Positions 5,745-14,356 of a DNA stretch of 26,405 bases are shown piece by piece. Within the stretch, counting starts at the first letter, position 1. Each line of letters starts with the position of its first letter. Under the pieces are notes generated by a model. That model made no database searches, was not told where the DNA came from, and saw only the letters and a list, made by a program, of their open reading frames with translations. The position numbers and the translations under genes are program-made. Source of the DNA: CBDTTM01 sp965363355 (GTDB lineage Bacteria > Bacillota > Negativicutes > Selenomonadales > Selenomonadaceae). Location of the stretch: contig CBDTTM010000012.1 in assembly GCA_965363355.1 (NCBI GenBank), positions 1-26,405 of the forward strand, written 5' to 3'.

Positions 5745-7799
5745 TTGGGGACTGTTGGAGCAGTATTCAAGGGTTTATTTTGTATGAAAGATACTTTTTT
5801 TCGATTATTTAGCTGGCAGAATTTTTATCGTTTTATGCTGCAAGAGATCAAGGTGTTTTTTTTCTTGTTGATGGTGTTTAGTGCATTTCGTTTGTTCTTC
5901 ATTGTTTGGATGCATGATTATATCAGTCAGCAAACAGCGTGGGCGGATATTTTGCTGAGTTTGTGGCTGGGGCTTAGGCTGAGTTGCCAAAGCGCAGGTG
6001 TATTGACTTTATTTTCGCTTGGCTGCAGTCTTTTGGCCAATATTTTTATTTGGCGAAAGGAAAATCAGGTTCGCTTGGCGGCCAATACGATTTCTCTTTT
6101 GGTTTTGTCGGTTTTTTTCGCGGCTCGTTTTCCGTATTATCGGCAATTCCATTCAAGTTTCAATCAGTTGATGTTCAATACCTTCAATGAAGATATTTAC
6201 GCGTTAGGCATTTCTCTCGTGCAGGAATTTTATTTGCCGGCTCGGCTGCTGGCAGCTTTTTGCCTGACGTTTATCTTATATCGCATCTTGCGGCGGTGGC
6301 TGGCTTATAAGGTACAGCTTCGTTTTTCTGATGCTTTGTTTGCCAAATACATAGGCCGGGCGATTTTTTTAGGATTGGTTTACTTTTTGGTCACGATAGC
6401 GACGTTTGGCGGCAGTTTGAACTGGATGACCGCAGTTGACTGGGAAAACGCTGGCGTGACGAAGGATGCTTTTTTAAATGAGGCCATTTTAGATGATGTT
6501 CAAGCTGTTTGGCGAGGCTATTCGATGAACAATCGTTTAGAAGCTTGCAATGGATTGGACTTTGACGTTGCCCAGATACGGTCTTTGGCGGCGGGCTTAT
6601 CCAAAAAACCGCCAGTCAGTGATAATCTTGATGTTTATCTGCAAAAATCAGCACGAGGGCCCCAGGTTCAAAAGCCGAGGCAGGTGTTCATCATCATCGG
6701 TGAAAGCTATGCAAACTGGCCGCTTCTCGATAAATATAAAGACCTTCATATCGCCGATGGAATGAAATCCATCATCAATGAAGGTGACAGTGATTATTGC
6801 AGTACGTTTTTACCAAATGGACCGAGTACGGTTTCAGCGGTTACCGGAGTCGTTACCGGTTTTGCGGATGCCAATCTCTATTTGACGACCATGCCGGAAG
6901 CTTTTGCGGCACCATATCCGACGGCTAGTGCACCTCAATTGGCAAAGCTTGGTTATCAGACGAATTTTTGGTATGCCGGGCCATCTACTTGGGAGCGCAT
7001 CGGCGCATTCACGACAGCGCAGGGTTATGAGCATTTCTACAGCCGTGGCGATTTTGCCAATGCCAGTGAAGGCAGTGTTTGGGGCTGTGATGACCGTTAT
7101 TTATATCAAGCCGTCTTGTCAGGAATCGACCCTGGTCAAGCTAGCTTCAATGTGATCTTGAATGTATCGAATCACTCGCCGTTTACCGTGGACCTTGATA
7201 AAGAAGGATTTGATGCAGCGGCAGTCGCGGCAGCACTTCCGCCAGAGGCGCGAGGCGATGCACAATTAATCAAGCAGCTGGGCCATTTTTGGTATGAAGA
7301 TAAAATGATGTCTGAGTTCATTCGCACGGCAAAAGAGAAATATCCAGACAGTTTATTTATCATCATAGGCGATCATGCGGACCGCTATAATATAGATAAG
7401 ACACCATCGATGTATGAACGTTATGGAATACCGTTCATCATTACGGGGAACGGCGTCCATAAGGGAATCTTGCCAGCCGGTGCCGCGGGAAGCCAGATCG
7501 ATGTCGTACCGACTTTGCTCGAGCTCATCGCACCGAAGGATTTTTCTTATTATTCTTTGGGAACCAGCCTGACTTGCGGCAATCAGACGGGAGTCAACTA
7601 TGGTTTTTGGATTACGAGTGATTATATTGGCAAAGCCGATGTCGCCCAGTTTGAGCCGGAGGCGATCCATACAGATACACCGACGCTCAATGATGCATCG
7701 CTTAGAAATTACATTGATGCTGTGCGCAGCATTTCCTGGTGGAGACCTAAGTATGGGGCAGAGCTTGATCAGAACTTAGTGGATAATGATCGGCGTTAG
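5745..7799 (+). CDS. LTA-synthase-like membrane sulfatase-fold protein (alkaline phosphatase superfamily)
   Basis: A 684-residue protein with about five N-terminal membrane helices (roughly 36-56, 67-100, 112-129, 162-182, 205-222) and an extracytoplasmic sulfatase-fold domain from about 310 to 640. Metal and catalytic positions of the LtaS/OpgB class can be seen: E320 in IIIGESYA, S361/T362 in GPSTVSAV as the candidate nucleophile, H477 in NHSPF, and D543-H544 in IIGDHAD. Relatives transfer glycerol-phosphate or phosphoethanolamine from phospholipids to teichoic acid, glucan or lipid A. If the host is a diderm, the acceptor is more likely a glycan or lipopolysaccharide than lipoteichoic acid; that is inference. 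The start is a TTG with GGAGGA five bases upstream; the next ATG (5784) lacks a ribosome binding site. A terminator follows immediately. Confidence 0.85.
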   Translation: MGTVGAVFKGLFCMKDTFFRLFSWQNFYRFMLQEIKVFFFLLMVFSAFRLFFIVWMHDYISQQTAWADILLSLWLGLRLSCQSAGVLTLFSLGCSLLANIFIWRKENQVRLAANTISLLVLSVFFAARFPYYRQFHSSFNQLMFNTFNEDIYALGISLVQEFYLPARLLAAFCLTFILYRILRRWLAYKVQLRFSDALFAKYIGRAIFLGLVYFLVTIATFGGSLNWMTAVDWENAGVTKDAFLNEAILDDVQAVWRGYSMNNRLEACNGLDFDVAQIRSLAAGLSKKPPVSDNLDVYLQKSARGPQVQKPRQVFIIIGESYANWPLLDKYKDLHIADGMKSIINEGDSDYCSTFLPNGPSTVSAVTGVVTGFADANLYLTTMPEAFAAPYPTASAPQLAKLGYQTNFWYAGPSTWERIGAFTTAQGYEHFYSRGDFANASEGSVWGCDDRYLYQAVLSGIDPGQASFNVILNVSNHSPFTVDLDKEGFDAAAVAAALPPEARGDAQLIKQLGHFWYEDKMMSEFIRTAKEKYPDSLFIIIGDHADRYNIDKTPSMYERYGIPFIITGNGVHKGILPAGAAGSQIDVVPTLLELIAPKDFSYYSLGTSLTCGNQTGVNYGFWITSDYIGKADVAQFEPEAIHTDTPTLNDASLRNYIDAVRSISWWRPKYGAELDQNLVDNDRR

Positions 7800-7804
7800 A
7801 TAAG

Positions 7805-7837
7805 AAAAACGGGACCGCCTTGGCGATCCCGTTTTTT
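7805..7837 (+). terminator. Rho-independent terminator after the LTA-synthase-like gene
   Basis: AACGGGA and TCCCGTT form the stem around a short inner stem (CGCC TTGGCG), with A residues before and six T after. The A and T runs on both sides mean it could also end the convergent minus-strand gene whose stop is at 7836. Confidence 0.88.
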
Positions 7838-8108
7838 AACGGATGATATAGCGTATGCATAACGCGAGAAAACAAACAATTGATGTAAAAAAAGTGAAAT
7901 ATTCTACCCGTTTGACCGGATAGGCGTATTGATAAGGGATATCCATTACGCGGGGAACGTTGCTGCAAAGAAGTGAAATTGCCATGGATACATAAAACAG
8001 GATGTTCACGACGGGCAGTGTTTTGTAGAAAGCCAATGCCTTTAGCAAGATAAACACGGCAAAGGCGATGAGAAAGTAGGCAAATTTATCAGCGTGCATA
8101 TGCATCAT
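7836..8108 (-). CDS. Small hypothetical membrane protein (90 aa)
   Basis: I do not recognise a family. The protein starts MMHMHADKFAYFLIAFAVFILLKALAFY, has a second hydrophobic stretch VVNILFYVSMAISLLC, and a third near the C-terminus EYFTFFTSIVCFLALCIRYIIR, giving about three membrane helices. ATG at 8108 is chosen because AAGGA (8116-8120) lies seven bases upstream; a GTG two codons earlier is too close to it. The gene converges on the sulfatase-fold gene and shares its terminator. It lies just downstream of the Nudix gene on the same strand and may be cotranscribed. An overlapping minus-strand frame at 7747-7968 lacks these signals and was discarded. Confidence 0.7.
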   Translation of the reverse strand: MMHMHADKFAYFLIAFAVFILLKALAFYKTLPVVNILFYVSMAISLLCSNVPRVMDIPYQYAYPVKRVEYFTFFTSIVCFLALCIRYIIR

Positions 8109-8167
8109 AACCACATCCTTGAATGTATTTTGCAGCTTTGGTATCCTAGTTAGGGCAGAAAATGAAG

Positions 8168-8737
8168 CTATGCCTGCTCAAGCGACAGGACTCGTTGCCG
8201 CAATTTTTCATAGACTGGAAGCATGTGCGCTTCCGAGCAAACGGCCGGGATATCGGCAAAGGGAATCCAGCGAACGCCGCTGTTTTCATCCGCTTTGTGT
8301 CGGAGGGAATCTTTTTCGTCAGCGAGCAGCAAGTAGGCTGGTGAAAAATGCAGATGGGCACCGACGTAGGCCTGTCGCTTCAGATGAGGGAAGACGGGCA
8401 AGATATCAAGTGATGCCATCGTCAAAAGAAGCGGTGAGATATTGGTGAGTCCAGTCTCTTCAAGTGCTTCGCGGCAGGCGACGGCGAGCATATCGTTTTC
8501 GCCATCGGCATGACCACCGGTCCATCCCCAAGAATTATAGATATTGTGATGGATAAAGAGGACTTTATCCAGGGTTTTATTGACGATAAAAGCAGAACTG
8601 GTCATATGGGCGATGTGGTTTTCTCGCAAGAGTATCGTTTGCGGGAAAGCATCGATCATTTTTAAGACAGCGATCTGATCGCTTGCTTCTTGTGCATTTA
8701 TCGGTGTATAGGCTTCGATTTCTTTTTTGAAGTACAA
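8168..8737 (-). CDS. Nudix hydrolase (189 aa)
   Basis: Nudix enzymes hydrolyse nucleoside diphosphates linked to another group, using divalent metal. The Nudix box is GHADGENDMLAVACREALEETGL, preceded by WGWTGG. The REALEETG half carries the metal-binding glutamates intact. The usual first glutamate of GX5EX7REUXEEXGU is an asparagine here, with a glutamate one place earlier, an arrangement I associate with a GGHADG-type subfamily. The start is TTG at 8735-8737, with AGGTG five bases upstream; the next ATG would remove 26 residues. Substrate cannot be predicted. Neighbours (a small membrane protein downstream, murA divergently upstream) do not point to a pathway. Confidence 0.85.
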   Translation of the reverse strand: MYFKKEIEAYTPINAQEASDQIAVLKMIDAFPQTILLRENHIAHMTSSAFIVNKTLDKVLFIHHNIYNSWGWTGGHADGENDMLAVACREALEETGLTNISPLLLTMASLDILPVFPHLKRQAYVGAHLHFSPAYLLLADEKDSLRHKADENSGVRWIPFADIPAVCSEAHMLPVYEKLRQRVLSLEQA

Positions 8738-8924
8738 AAGAGCACCTGATTTCTGAAAAATTACTTTGTGAGAGTTTTATTCGGCGTTGGCGAGGCGCAG
8801 TCCTGCAAAAAAAAGAGGAAATTTTGCATGTGAAAGAAAGGAAAGTCCGATTGCCTATTGCGGGAAGACAGTGTTAATGATAAACTATGGATTGATACTT
8901 AGCAGTACATTGCGGGAGGATATA

Positions 8925-10190
8925 ATGGAAAAGTTAATTATAAATGGTGGACGAAGACTTGAAGGCCGTGTGAAAATCAGCGGGGCCAAGAATGCAGTTT
9001 TGCCGATTATTGCTGCAACGCTTTTAGGACAGGATGTGCCGAGTCTTCTCGACGAAGTTCCAGCATTAGAAGATGTACATACGATTTCTGAAGTTTTACT
9101 TGAGTTGGGTGTAAAAGCGGAATTCGATGCCGTTAAAAATACATTATTGGTAGATAGTTCGAAAATAGCTTGTTGTGCAGCACCTTATGATTTGGTGCGC
9201 AAAATGAGAGCATCTTTTCTCATCATGGGGCCTTTATTGGCGCGCTGTGGTGAGGCCAAAATTTCATTGCCGGGTGGATGCGCGATTGGGACGCGCCCAA
9301 TCGACCTTCATTTGAAGGGTTTTGAAGCGTTAGGCGCAGAAATCGAGATCGGGCATGGCTTTATTTTGGCAAAGGCACCAAATGGTCTCAAGGGCGCTCG
9401 TATTTATCTTGATTTTCCAAGTGTCGGCGCAACCGAAAATATCATTATGGCTGCTAGCATGGCGGAAGGCCAGACGATTCTTGAAAATCCGGCACAAGAA
9501 CCGGAAATCATCGATTTGGCGAATTACCTCAATGTTATGGGGGCAAAGATTCGCGGTGCTGGAACCAATGTAATCAAAATCGACGGCGTAAAAAAACTCA
9601 CAGGTAAAAACTATACGATTATTCCTGATCGCATTGAAGCGGGCACTTATATGGTGGCGGCAGCGATGACGCGCGGCGATGTTTATATTGAAAATGCAAT
9701 CAGTGAACACTTGAAACCAGTTATTGCCAAACTCAAAGAAGCTGGAGTATCGATTGAAGAAGATGTTAAGGGAATTCGTGTTTATTGCGATAAACAAACC
9801 AAGGCAGTCGATGTGAAGACTATGCCGTATCCGGGCTTTCCTACGGATATGCAGGCACAGTTCATGGCTATGCTTGCGGTATCTGAGGGGACGGGCCTTG
9901 TAACGGAGACGGTTTTTGAAAATCGTTTCATGCATGTCGATGAACTCAAACGCATGGGTGCCAACATCAAAATCGATGGCAGGACTTCTGTGGTTGAAGG
10001 CGTCGATACGCTTACAGGCTGCCAGGTCAAAGCGACCGATTTGAGAGCTGGTGCGGCTATGGTATTGGCTGGACTTGTAGCCGATGGTGAAACACAGATT
10101 GGGTATATCCATCACATCGATCGAGGTTATGATAATCTCGTTCAAAAACTTTGCTGCCTTGGTGCGGATATCCAGCGTACAGAAAAATAG
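8925..10190 (+). CDS. murA: UDP-N-acetylglucosamine 1-carboxyvinyltransferase
   Basis: MurA transfers enolpyruvate from phosphoenolpyruvate to UDP-GlcNAc, the first committed step of peptidoglycan synthesis, in the cytosol. The 421-residue length matches the family. Visible hallmarks are GAKNAVLPIIAA (K22), the active-site loop LPGGCAIGTRPIDLH with C119 (the fosfomycin-binding cysteine), FPSVGATENIIMAA, PDRIEAGTYMVAAA, and YPGFPTDMQAQ carrying the catalytic aspartate. ATG 8925 is chosen because GGGAGG lies six bases upstream and the canonical start MEKLIINGG follows; the open frame to 8787 has no conserved residues. Many Firmicutes have two MurA copies, and this window cannot show whether another exists. 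The gene stands alone and is closed by a terminator. Confidence 0.96.
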   Translation: MEKLIINGGRRLEGRVKISGAKNAVLPIIAATLLGQDVPSLLDEVPALEDVHTISEVLLELGVKAEFDAVKNTLLVDSSKIACCAAPYDLVRKMRASFLIMGPLLARCGEAKISLPGGCAIGTRPIDLHLKGFEALGAEIEIGHGFILAKAPNGLKGARIYLDFPSVGATENIIMAASMAEGQTILENPAQEPEIIDLANYLNVMGAKIRGAGTNVIKIDGVKKLTGKNYTIIPDRIEAGTYMVAAAMTRGDVYIENAISEHLKPVIAKLKEAGVSIEEDVKGIRVYCDKQTKAVDVKTMPYPGFPTDMQAQFMAMLAVSEGTGLVTETVFENRFMHVDELKRMGANIKIDGRTSVVEGVDTLTGCQVKATDLRAGAAMVLAGLVADGETQIGYIHHIDRGYDNLVQKLCCLGADIQRTEK

Positions 10191-10226
10191 GACCATCGCT
10201 GAACGGAATTTTTGTCGGATAGATCA

Positions 10227-10259
10227 AAGACGCTGCAATGCTTATATTGCAGCGTCTTT
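10227..10259 (+). terminator. Rho-independent terminator after murA
   Basis: AAAGACGCTGCAAT (10227-10240 region) pairs with ATTGCAGCGTCTTT (10246-10259) over about 13 bp with a short loop. The T run is brief (TTTC), but the stem is strong and sits 37 bp after the stop. Confidence 0.85.
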
Positions 10260-10325
10260 CTGCGGTTTGTCGAGCCGCGAAAAAACAGAAAAAGATAAAA
10301 TTTTCATAAAAAATACAGAGCACTA

Positions 10326-10334
10326 TGGTATAAT
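10326..10334 (+). promoter_or_regulatory. Extended -10 promoter for the flavin oxidoreductase gene
   Basis: TGGTATAAT is a perfect TATAAT (10329-10334) with the TGn extension. No good -35 lies at 16-18 bases; TTTTCA at 10301 is too far. Extended -10 promoters often do without one. The expected transcript starts near 10341, a few bases upstream of GGAGG. Confidence 0.6.
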
Positions 10335-10372
10335 TAAATCGTTATTAACGCAGTATGGAGGATTCATTTTGT

Positions 10373-11446
10373 ATGAATAAAGTTGAGCAGGAAATAAATC
10401 TGCAGCATATACGCTGTAAAAATCGTCTGATTCGGTCGGCTGTACACAGTTTTTTGGGAAATCCGGATGGGACGATGACCGCAGCAGAATTTGATATGTA
10501 TGAAACCCTGGCAAAAAATGATGTCGGGATGATCATTACGGGACACTGTCATGTTTCTCCACTTGGTCAGGCCAATGAAGAGCAAATCGCGATTTATGAT
10601 GACCAGTATATTAAGCAGTTTGGCGAAGCGGCCGCTAAGGTCCATCCATATGGAGCCAAATTTGTCGTTCAGATCAGCCATGCTGGTCCGAGAGCCATCC
10701 ACAACGAGGATCTAGCCGATGTTGTAGAACGAGAAATGAAAAAGAATCATCATGCCAGAGAATTGACTTTGGCTGAGATCGCATCGATTCGTCAACAGTT
10801 TATCGAAGCGGCGAAGCGTTTGCAAAAAGCAGGCGTCGATGGCATTCAGATCCATGCGGCGCATAGCTATTTGTTATCGCGTTTCATCGATGCTACGTTT
10901 AACCAGAGAACGGATGAATACGGTGGAAGCATTGAAAACCGTTTTCGTCTTTGTGCTGAAATCATCGAGGGCATCAAAGCTGCCTGTGGTGAGGATTTTC
11001 CGGTTTTTGTCAAGATCAACAACGACAGCAAAACGGAAGATGAAGTCTATGGGCAAGATATGGTCTACATGCTCAAACAGTGTCGTCTGCTCGGTGTCGA
11101 GCTTGTCGAATGCAGCGGTGTCGATTTCATTTCCATGGAACGGACCGCAACGCTTTATTATCTAGATCGTGTAGCTGCACTGCGAAAGGAAGTCGATATT
11201 CCGTTGAGCTTAGTCGGCGGAGTTCGCTCACTAGCAGATATGGAAGCGGTTTTGGCAGCTGGTATCGATATGGTCTCATTGGGGCGTCCGCTCATTTGCG
11301 AGCCGGATATTTTCAAGAAGCTTTTATCGGGTGAACAGGAAAAATCGCAATGCATGTCTTGTAATCGTTGCTTTGCTCTGCCGCATATAAAGCCGGGCCT
11401 GCGCTGCGTATTTCAGCGTAAATTAAAAAAGAAAAAAGAAGACTAA
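10373..11446 (+). CDS. Old Yellow Enzyme-type NADH:flavin oxidoreductase, single domain with a C-terminal Cys cluster
   Basis: A 357-residue FMN-binding TIM-barrel protein. Family marks are CKNRLIRSA, VQISHAGPRA (99-108), IHAAHSYLLSRFIDATFNQRTDEYGGSIENR (160-190) with the substrate-binding HAAH, and VGGVRSL followed by VSLGRPLICEPD for phosphate binding. The C-terminus has CMSCNRC and a later C (C327, C330, C333, C345), resembling the [4Fe-4S] motif of 2,4-dienoyl-CoA reductase and bile-acid enzymes. However, the flavodoxin/NAD(P)H domain of those two-domain proteins is absent. It would need an external electron donor if the cluster is real. Substrate is unknown; enoate or enone reduction is typical. 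ATG 10373 gives the conserved start; GGAGG is 11 bases upstream, which is slightly long. Confidence 0.87.
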   Translation: MNKVEQEINLQHIRCKNRLIRSAVHSFLGNPDGTMTAAEFDMYETLAKNDVGMIITGHCHVSPLGQANEEQIAIYDDQYIKQFGEAAAKVHPYGAKFVVQISHAGPRAIHNEDLADVVEREMKKNHHARELTLAEIASIRQQFIEAAKRLQKAGVDGIQIHAAHSYLLSRFIDATFNQRTDEYGGSIENRFRLCAEIIEGIKAACGEDFPVFVKINNDSKTEDEVYGQDMVYMLKQCRLLGVELVECSGVDFISMERTATLYYLDRVAALRKEVDIPLSLVGGVRSLADMEAVLAAGIDMVSLGRPLICEPDIFKKLLSGEQEKSQCMSCNRCFALPHIKPGLRCVFQRKLKKKKED

Positions 11447-11449
11447 TTT

Positions 11450-11491
11450 AAATTGCACTGTTTTGCTGAGGCGAAACAGTGCAATTTTTTT
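11450..11491 (+). terminator. Rho-independent terminator after the oxidoreductase gene
   Basis: AAATTGCACTGTTT pairs with AAACAGTGCAATTT (11474-11487) over 14 bp around a 10-base loop, with seven T at the end. It insulates the sugar transporter operon downstream. Confidence 0.95.
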
Positions 11492-11573
11492 GCTTCTTGG
11501 TAAGGTTTATTAACAAAAATATAACGCAAATATTGTGTATAGAAAATATTTTTAGAATTTTTGAAAAAATGTA

Positions 11574-11602
11574 TTGAAAAAAATCACACACGGTTGTATG
11601 AT
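11574..11602 (+). promoter_or_regulatory. Promoter of the ytfQ-type operon
   Basis: TTGAAA (11574-11579), a 17-base spacer, and TATGAT (11597-11602), with a TG extension one base before the -10. The same hexamers and spacer recur upstream of the second sugar operon at 16582-16610. The expected start is near 11609, leaving a leader of about 118 bases. Confidence 0.82.
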
Positions 11603-11633
11603 GAAGTTGAACACAGTACGCTAAGTTGTATGA
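11594..11633 (+). promoter_or_regulatory. Two TTGTATGA boxes 32 bp apart (candidate operator pair)
   Basis: The octamer TTGTATGA occurs at 11594-11601, overlapping the -10, and at 11626-11633 in the early transcribed region. The second box extends as TTGTATGACAA, a TTGT/ACAA dyad. The second sugar operon has the same two boxes at the same 32-bp spacing, about three helical turns. Box one overlaps the promoter, so repression is the simplest reading. Confidence 0.65.
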
Positions 11634-11640
11634 CAAAAAA

Positions 11641-11657
11641 TCATCTGCATCAGATGA
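11641..11657 (+). repeat. Short perfect inverted repeat in the ytfQ leader
   Basis: TCATCTG CAT CAGATGA is a 7-bp dyad with a 3-base centre, eight bases after the second TTGTATGA box. It could be a further operator or a small 5' RNA hairpin. The second sugar operon has no equivalent. Confidence 0.45.
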
Positions 11658-11726
11658 AAGGCAAAGGCGAGGTGAGCTTGTTTTAGCACGAGGTCTGTCT
11701 ATTCTATTACAAAAGGGGTCGAGAAA

Positions 11727-12749
11727 ATGAAAAAAATCATTTCAATGCTATTGGCAATCGCTTTGATGGCTTTGGCTGTCGGTTGCGGTAGTGGGGACCA
11801 GGCCAAGAAAGACGATGCGGCCAAAGGATCCGGTACGGAAAAACAAATCACCATGGGATTCTCTCAAATTGGGGCAGAATCTGAATGGAGAACAGCTAAT
11901 ACCGAATCTGTTAAGCAGGCAGCTAAGGATGCAGGCGTGAAACTGCAGTTCTCAGATGCGCAACAGAAACAAGAGAATCAGATCAAAGCAATTCGTTCCT
12001 TCATTGCACAGAAGGTTGATATCATTGCTTTTGTGCCAATCGTTGAAACCGGTTGGGACACCGTATTAAAAGAAGCAAAAGATGCTAAAATTCCTGTAAT
12101 CATTGTGGATAGAGATGTAAAACTCAGTGATGAATCCTTGTATGTAGCTAAAATCGGTACAGATTCTCTCGCTGAAGGCAAGAAAGTATTCAACTGGATC
12201 GATGAATACATGAAAAAGGAAAACAAACAACCGCGCAGCGGCGATAAATTCAATATCGTAATCCTTGAAGGCACGGTAGGCTCTTCCGTAGCAATCGGCC
12301 GTCAAGATGGTTTCAAGAACACGATGGCAGCATCACCAAATGCTGGTAAATATAATATCTTAGCTTCTCAGACTGGTGAGTTCACTCGCCAAAAAGGTCA
12401 GGAAGTCATGGAATCCTTCCTCAAATCCGATCGCGATAAAATTGATATCCTCTTTGCTCATAACGATGACATGGCTTTAGGCGCAATTCAGGCAATCGAA
12501 GCAGCTGGTCTCAAACCAGGCAAAGATATTACGATTATCTCGATTGATTCCGTCAAAGGCATGTTCCAGGCAATGATCGATGGTAAAGCAAACTGCACGG
12601 TAGAATGCAATCCATTACAAGGACCTCTTCTCATGGAAACAGCCAAAAAAATCTTGAATAAAGAAGAAGTTGCGAAAAATGTTTATGTAGAAGAAGGTAT
12701 CTTCCCTGCTGACATCGCAGCAAAGACTTTGCCAGAAAGAAAATATTAA
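11727..12749 (+). CDS. ytfQ: Galactofuranose-type sugar-binding lipoprotein
   Basis: A 340-residue periplasmic-binding-protein fold lipoprotein that captures a sugar and delivers it to the ABC importer encoded downstream. The signal peptide ends in lipobox LAVGC (C20). The mature sequence follows E. coli YtfQ closely: MGFSQIGAESEWR, QQKQENQIKAIRSFIAQ, DTVLKEAKDAKIPVI, LEGTVGSSVAIGRQDGF, KGQEVMESFLKS, FAHNDDMALGAIQAIEAAGLKPGKDI. YtfQ is known to bind galactofuranose and galactopyranose. All four parts of that system follow in order, which supports orthology. ATG 11727 has AAGGGG upstream. An attenuator-like hairpin separates it from the ATPase gene, so more binding protein than transporter is probably made. 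Confidence 0.92.
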   Translation: MKKIISMLLAIALMALAVGCGSGDQAKKDDAAKGSGTEKQITMGFSQIGAESEWRTANTESVKQAAKDAGVKLQFSDAQQKQENQIKAIRSFIAQKVDIIAFVPIVETGWDTVLKEAKDAKIPVIIVDRDVKLSDESLYVAKIGTDSLAEGKKVFNWIDEYMKKENKQPRSGDKFNIVILEGTVGSSVAIGRQDGFKNTMAASPNAGKYNILASQTGEFTRQKGQEVMESFLKSDRDKIDILFAHNDDMALGAIQAIEAAGLKPGKDITIISIDSVKGMFQAMIDGKANCTVECNPLQGPLLMETAKKILNKEEVAKNVYVEEGIFPADIAAKTLPERKY

Positions 12750-12769
12750 GATTTTCATAGGTACGGATG

Positions 12770-12811
12770 ACCACACCTTTGCCCCGGAGGTTAGGGTGTG
12801 GTTATTTTTTT
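12770..12811 (+). terminator. Intra-operon terminator/attenuator between ytfQ and ytfR
   Basis: ACCACACC (12770-12777) pairs with GGTGTGGT (12795-12802), followed by ATTTTTTT. It lies between two genes that clearly belong together, so partial read-through is expected. The equivalent position in the second sugar operon also has a terminator. Confidence 0.82.
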
Positions 12812-12847
12812 CTAAAATAGCTACTTGCTTGAAGATGAGGTGAAATT

Positions 12848-14356
12848 ATGGAAACGGTTTTGTTGGAAATGCGGCAAATCGATAAGCGATTTCCGGGAGT
12901 AAAAGCTTTGTCGAAAGTCGATTTTACGTTGAAGGCGGGAGAAATCCATTCTTTGATGGGCGAAAACGGTGCGGGAAAATCTACATTGATCAAAGTCCTT
13001 ACGGGTGTATATCCCAAAAATGGCGGTACCATAAAACTTGAGGGCAAGGAAATAAATCCGGCTACTCCGCGAGAAGCGCAAGAATGTGGAATTTCGACCG
13101 TGTATCAGGAGGTTAACTTATGTTCAAACCTGACTGTGGCTGAAAATATATTTATTGGCAGAGAACCTCGCAAGCATGGGTTCATTGCCTGGAAAGAAAT
13201 CAATAGCCGGGCAAAGAAATTATTGCAGGAACTCAATGTCGACATCGATGTGACCAAGACTCTCGATCATTATTCTGTGGCGATCCAGCAAATGATAGCC
13301 ATCGCGAGAGCGGTTGATGTTTCGGCGAAGATTTTGATACTTGACGAACCAACATCAAGTCTTGATGAGCAGGAAACGCAGCGGTTGTTTGCGATTATTC
13401 GCAAATTACAGAAACAAGGTATGGGAATTATTTTTATTTCACATTTTTTGGAACAAATTTACGATTTATGCGATCGGGTGACAATTCTGCGCAATGGTGA
13501 ACTTATTGGAACGTATGATGTCGAAAAGCTCCCCAAGGTCGAACTTGTTGCCAAAATGATAGGCAAGGACCTGTCGGCGATGCAGGACTTTGGTAAAATG
13601 GATGATAAGAGCGTTCCGTCGGACGAAGTCTTTATGACCGCGAAAAACATTGCCTGTGTCGGTCGGCTGGCATCGATGGATGTTGAAATTCATAAAGGTG
13701 AAGTGCTAGGGTTTGCAGGCTTGCTGGGATCGGGCAGAACTGAAACGGCAGAGCTGTTGTTTGGTGTCCATGAAATAACAAAAGGTGAATTGCAAGTATC
13801 GGGGAAAAAACTGCATGTGGCAGATCCAATGGCAGCGATGCAGCAAAAAATTGCATTCTGCCCGGAAGATCGCAAGCAGCAAGGCATCGTCGGCGATCTG
13901 AGCGTGCGAGAAAATATTATCTTAGCAATGCAGGCCAAAGAAGGCATGTTTTCTCATATACCCTATAAAGAACAGGTGAAAATCGCTGATGAAAGCATCA
14001 AGCTTTTGCAAATCAAGGTTTCAGATCGCGAGCAGCTCATCAAGAACCTCAGCGGCGGCAATCAGCAAAAGGCAATCATTGCCCGTTGGTTGGCAACGAA
14101 TCCAGAACTTTTGATTCTAGATGAACCAACGAGAGGCATCGATGTAGGAACCAAGAATGAAATCCAAAAAATGGCAGTTAAGCTTGCGAAGGAAAAAGGC
14201 ATGTCGGTTGTCTTTATTTCGAGTGAAATGGATGAAATGATACGAACTTGTTCAAAACTTATCGTTTTACGTGATCGCAAAAAGGTTGCTGAACTTGAAG
14301 GCCAGGATATCAATTCAGAACGCGTGATGCAGGCAATTGCAGGAGGTGATGCATAA
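12848..14356 (+). CDS. ytfR: Sugar ABC transporter, tandem ATPase subunit (galactofuranose type)
   Basis: A 502-residue cytoplasmic ATPase with two fused nucleotide-binding domains that powers the importer. Domain 1 has Walker A GENGAGKST (38-46), a variant signature SVAIQQM (143-149) as in E. coli YtfR (SVAMQQ), and Walker B LILDEPTSSLD (163-173). Domain 2 has the degenerate P-loop GLLGSGRTE (291-299), with arginine for the usual lysine, which is normal in this class and suggests one active ATP site. It also has LSGGNQQ (401-407) and LLILDEPTRGID (421-432). The stop overlaps the next ATG by one base (TAATG), implying translational coupling with ytfT. Confidence 0.93.
   Translation: METVLLEMRQIDKRFPGVKALSKVDFTLKAGEIHSLMGENGAGKSTLIKVLTGVYPKNGGTIKLEGKEINPATPREAQECGISTVYQEVNLCSNLTVAENIFIGREPRKHGFIAWKEINSRAKKLLQELNVDIDVTKTLDHYSVAIQQMIAIARAVDVSAKILILDEPTSSLDEQETQRLFAIIRKLQKQGMGIIFISHFLEQIYDLCDRVTILRNGELIGTYDVEKLPKVELVAKMIGKDLSAMQDFGKMDDKSVPSDEVFMTAKNIACVGRLASMDVEIHKGEVLGFAGLLGSGRTETAELLFGVHEITKGELQVSGKKLHVADPMAAMQQKIAFCPEDRKQQGIVGDLSVRENIILAMQAKEGMFSHIPYKEQVKIADESIKLLQIKVSDREQLIKNLSGGNQQKAIIARWLATNPELLILDEPTRGIDVGTKNEIQKMAVKLAKEKGMSVVFISSEMDEMIRTCSKLIVLRDRKKVAELEGQDINSERVMQAIAGGDA

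Noticed and set aside
9330..10196. Long open frame of 288 codons on the minus strand opposite murA
   Set aside because: It is an exact antisense shadow of a strongly conserved gene, has no ribosome binding site, and its Cys/His/Phe-rich composition is unlike a real protein.
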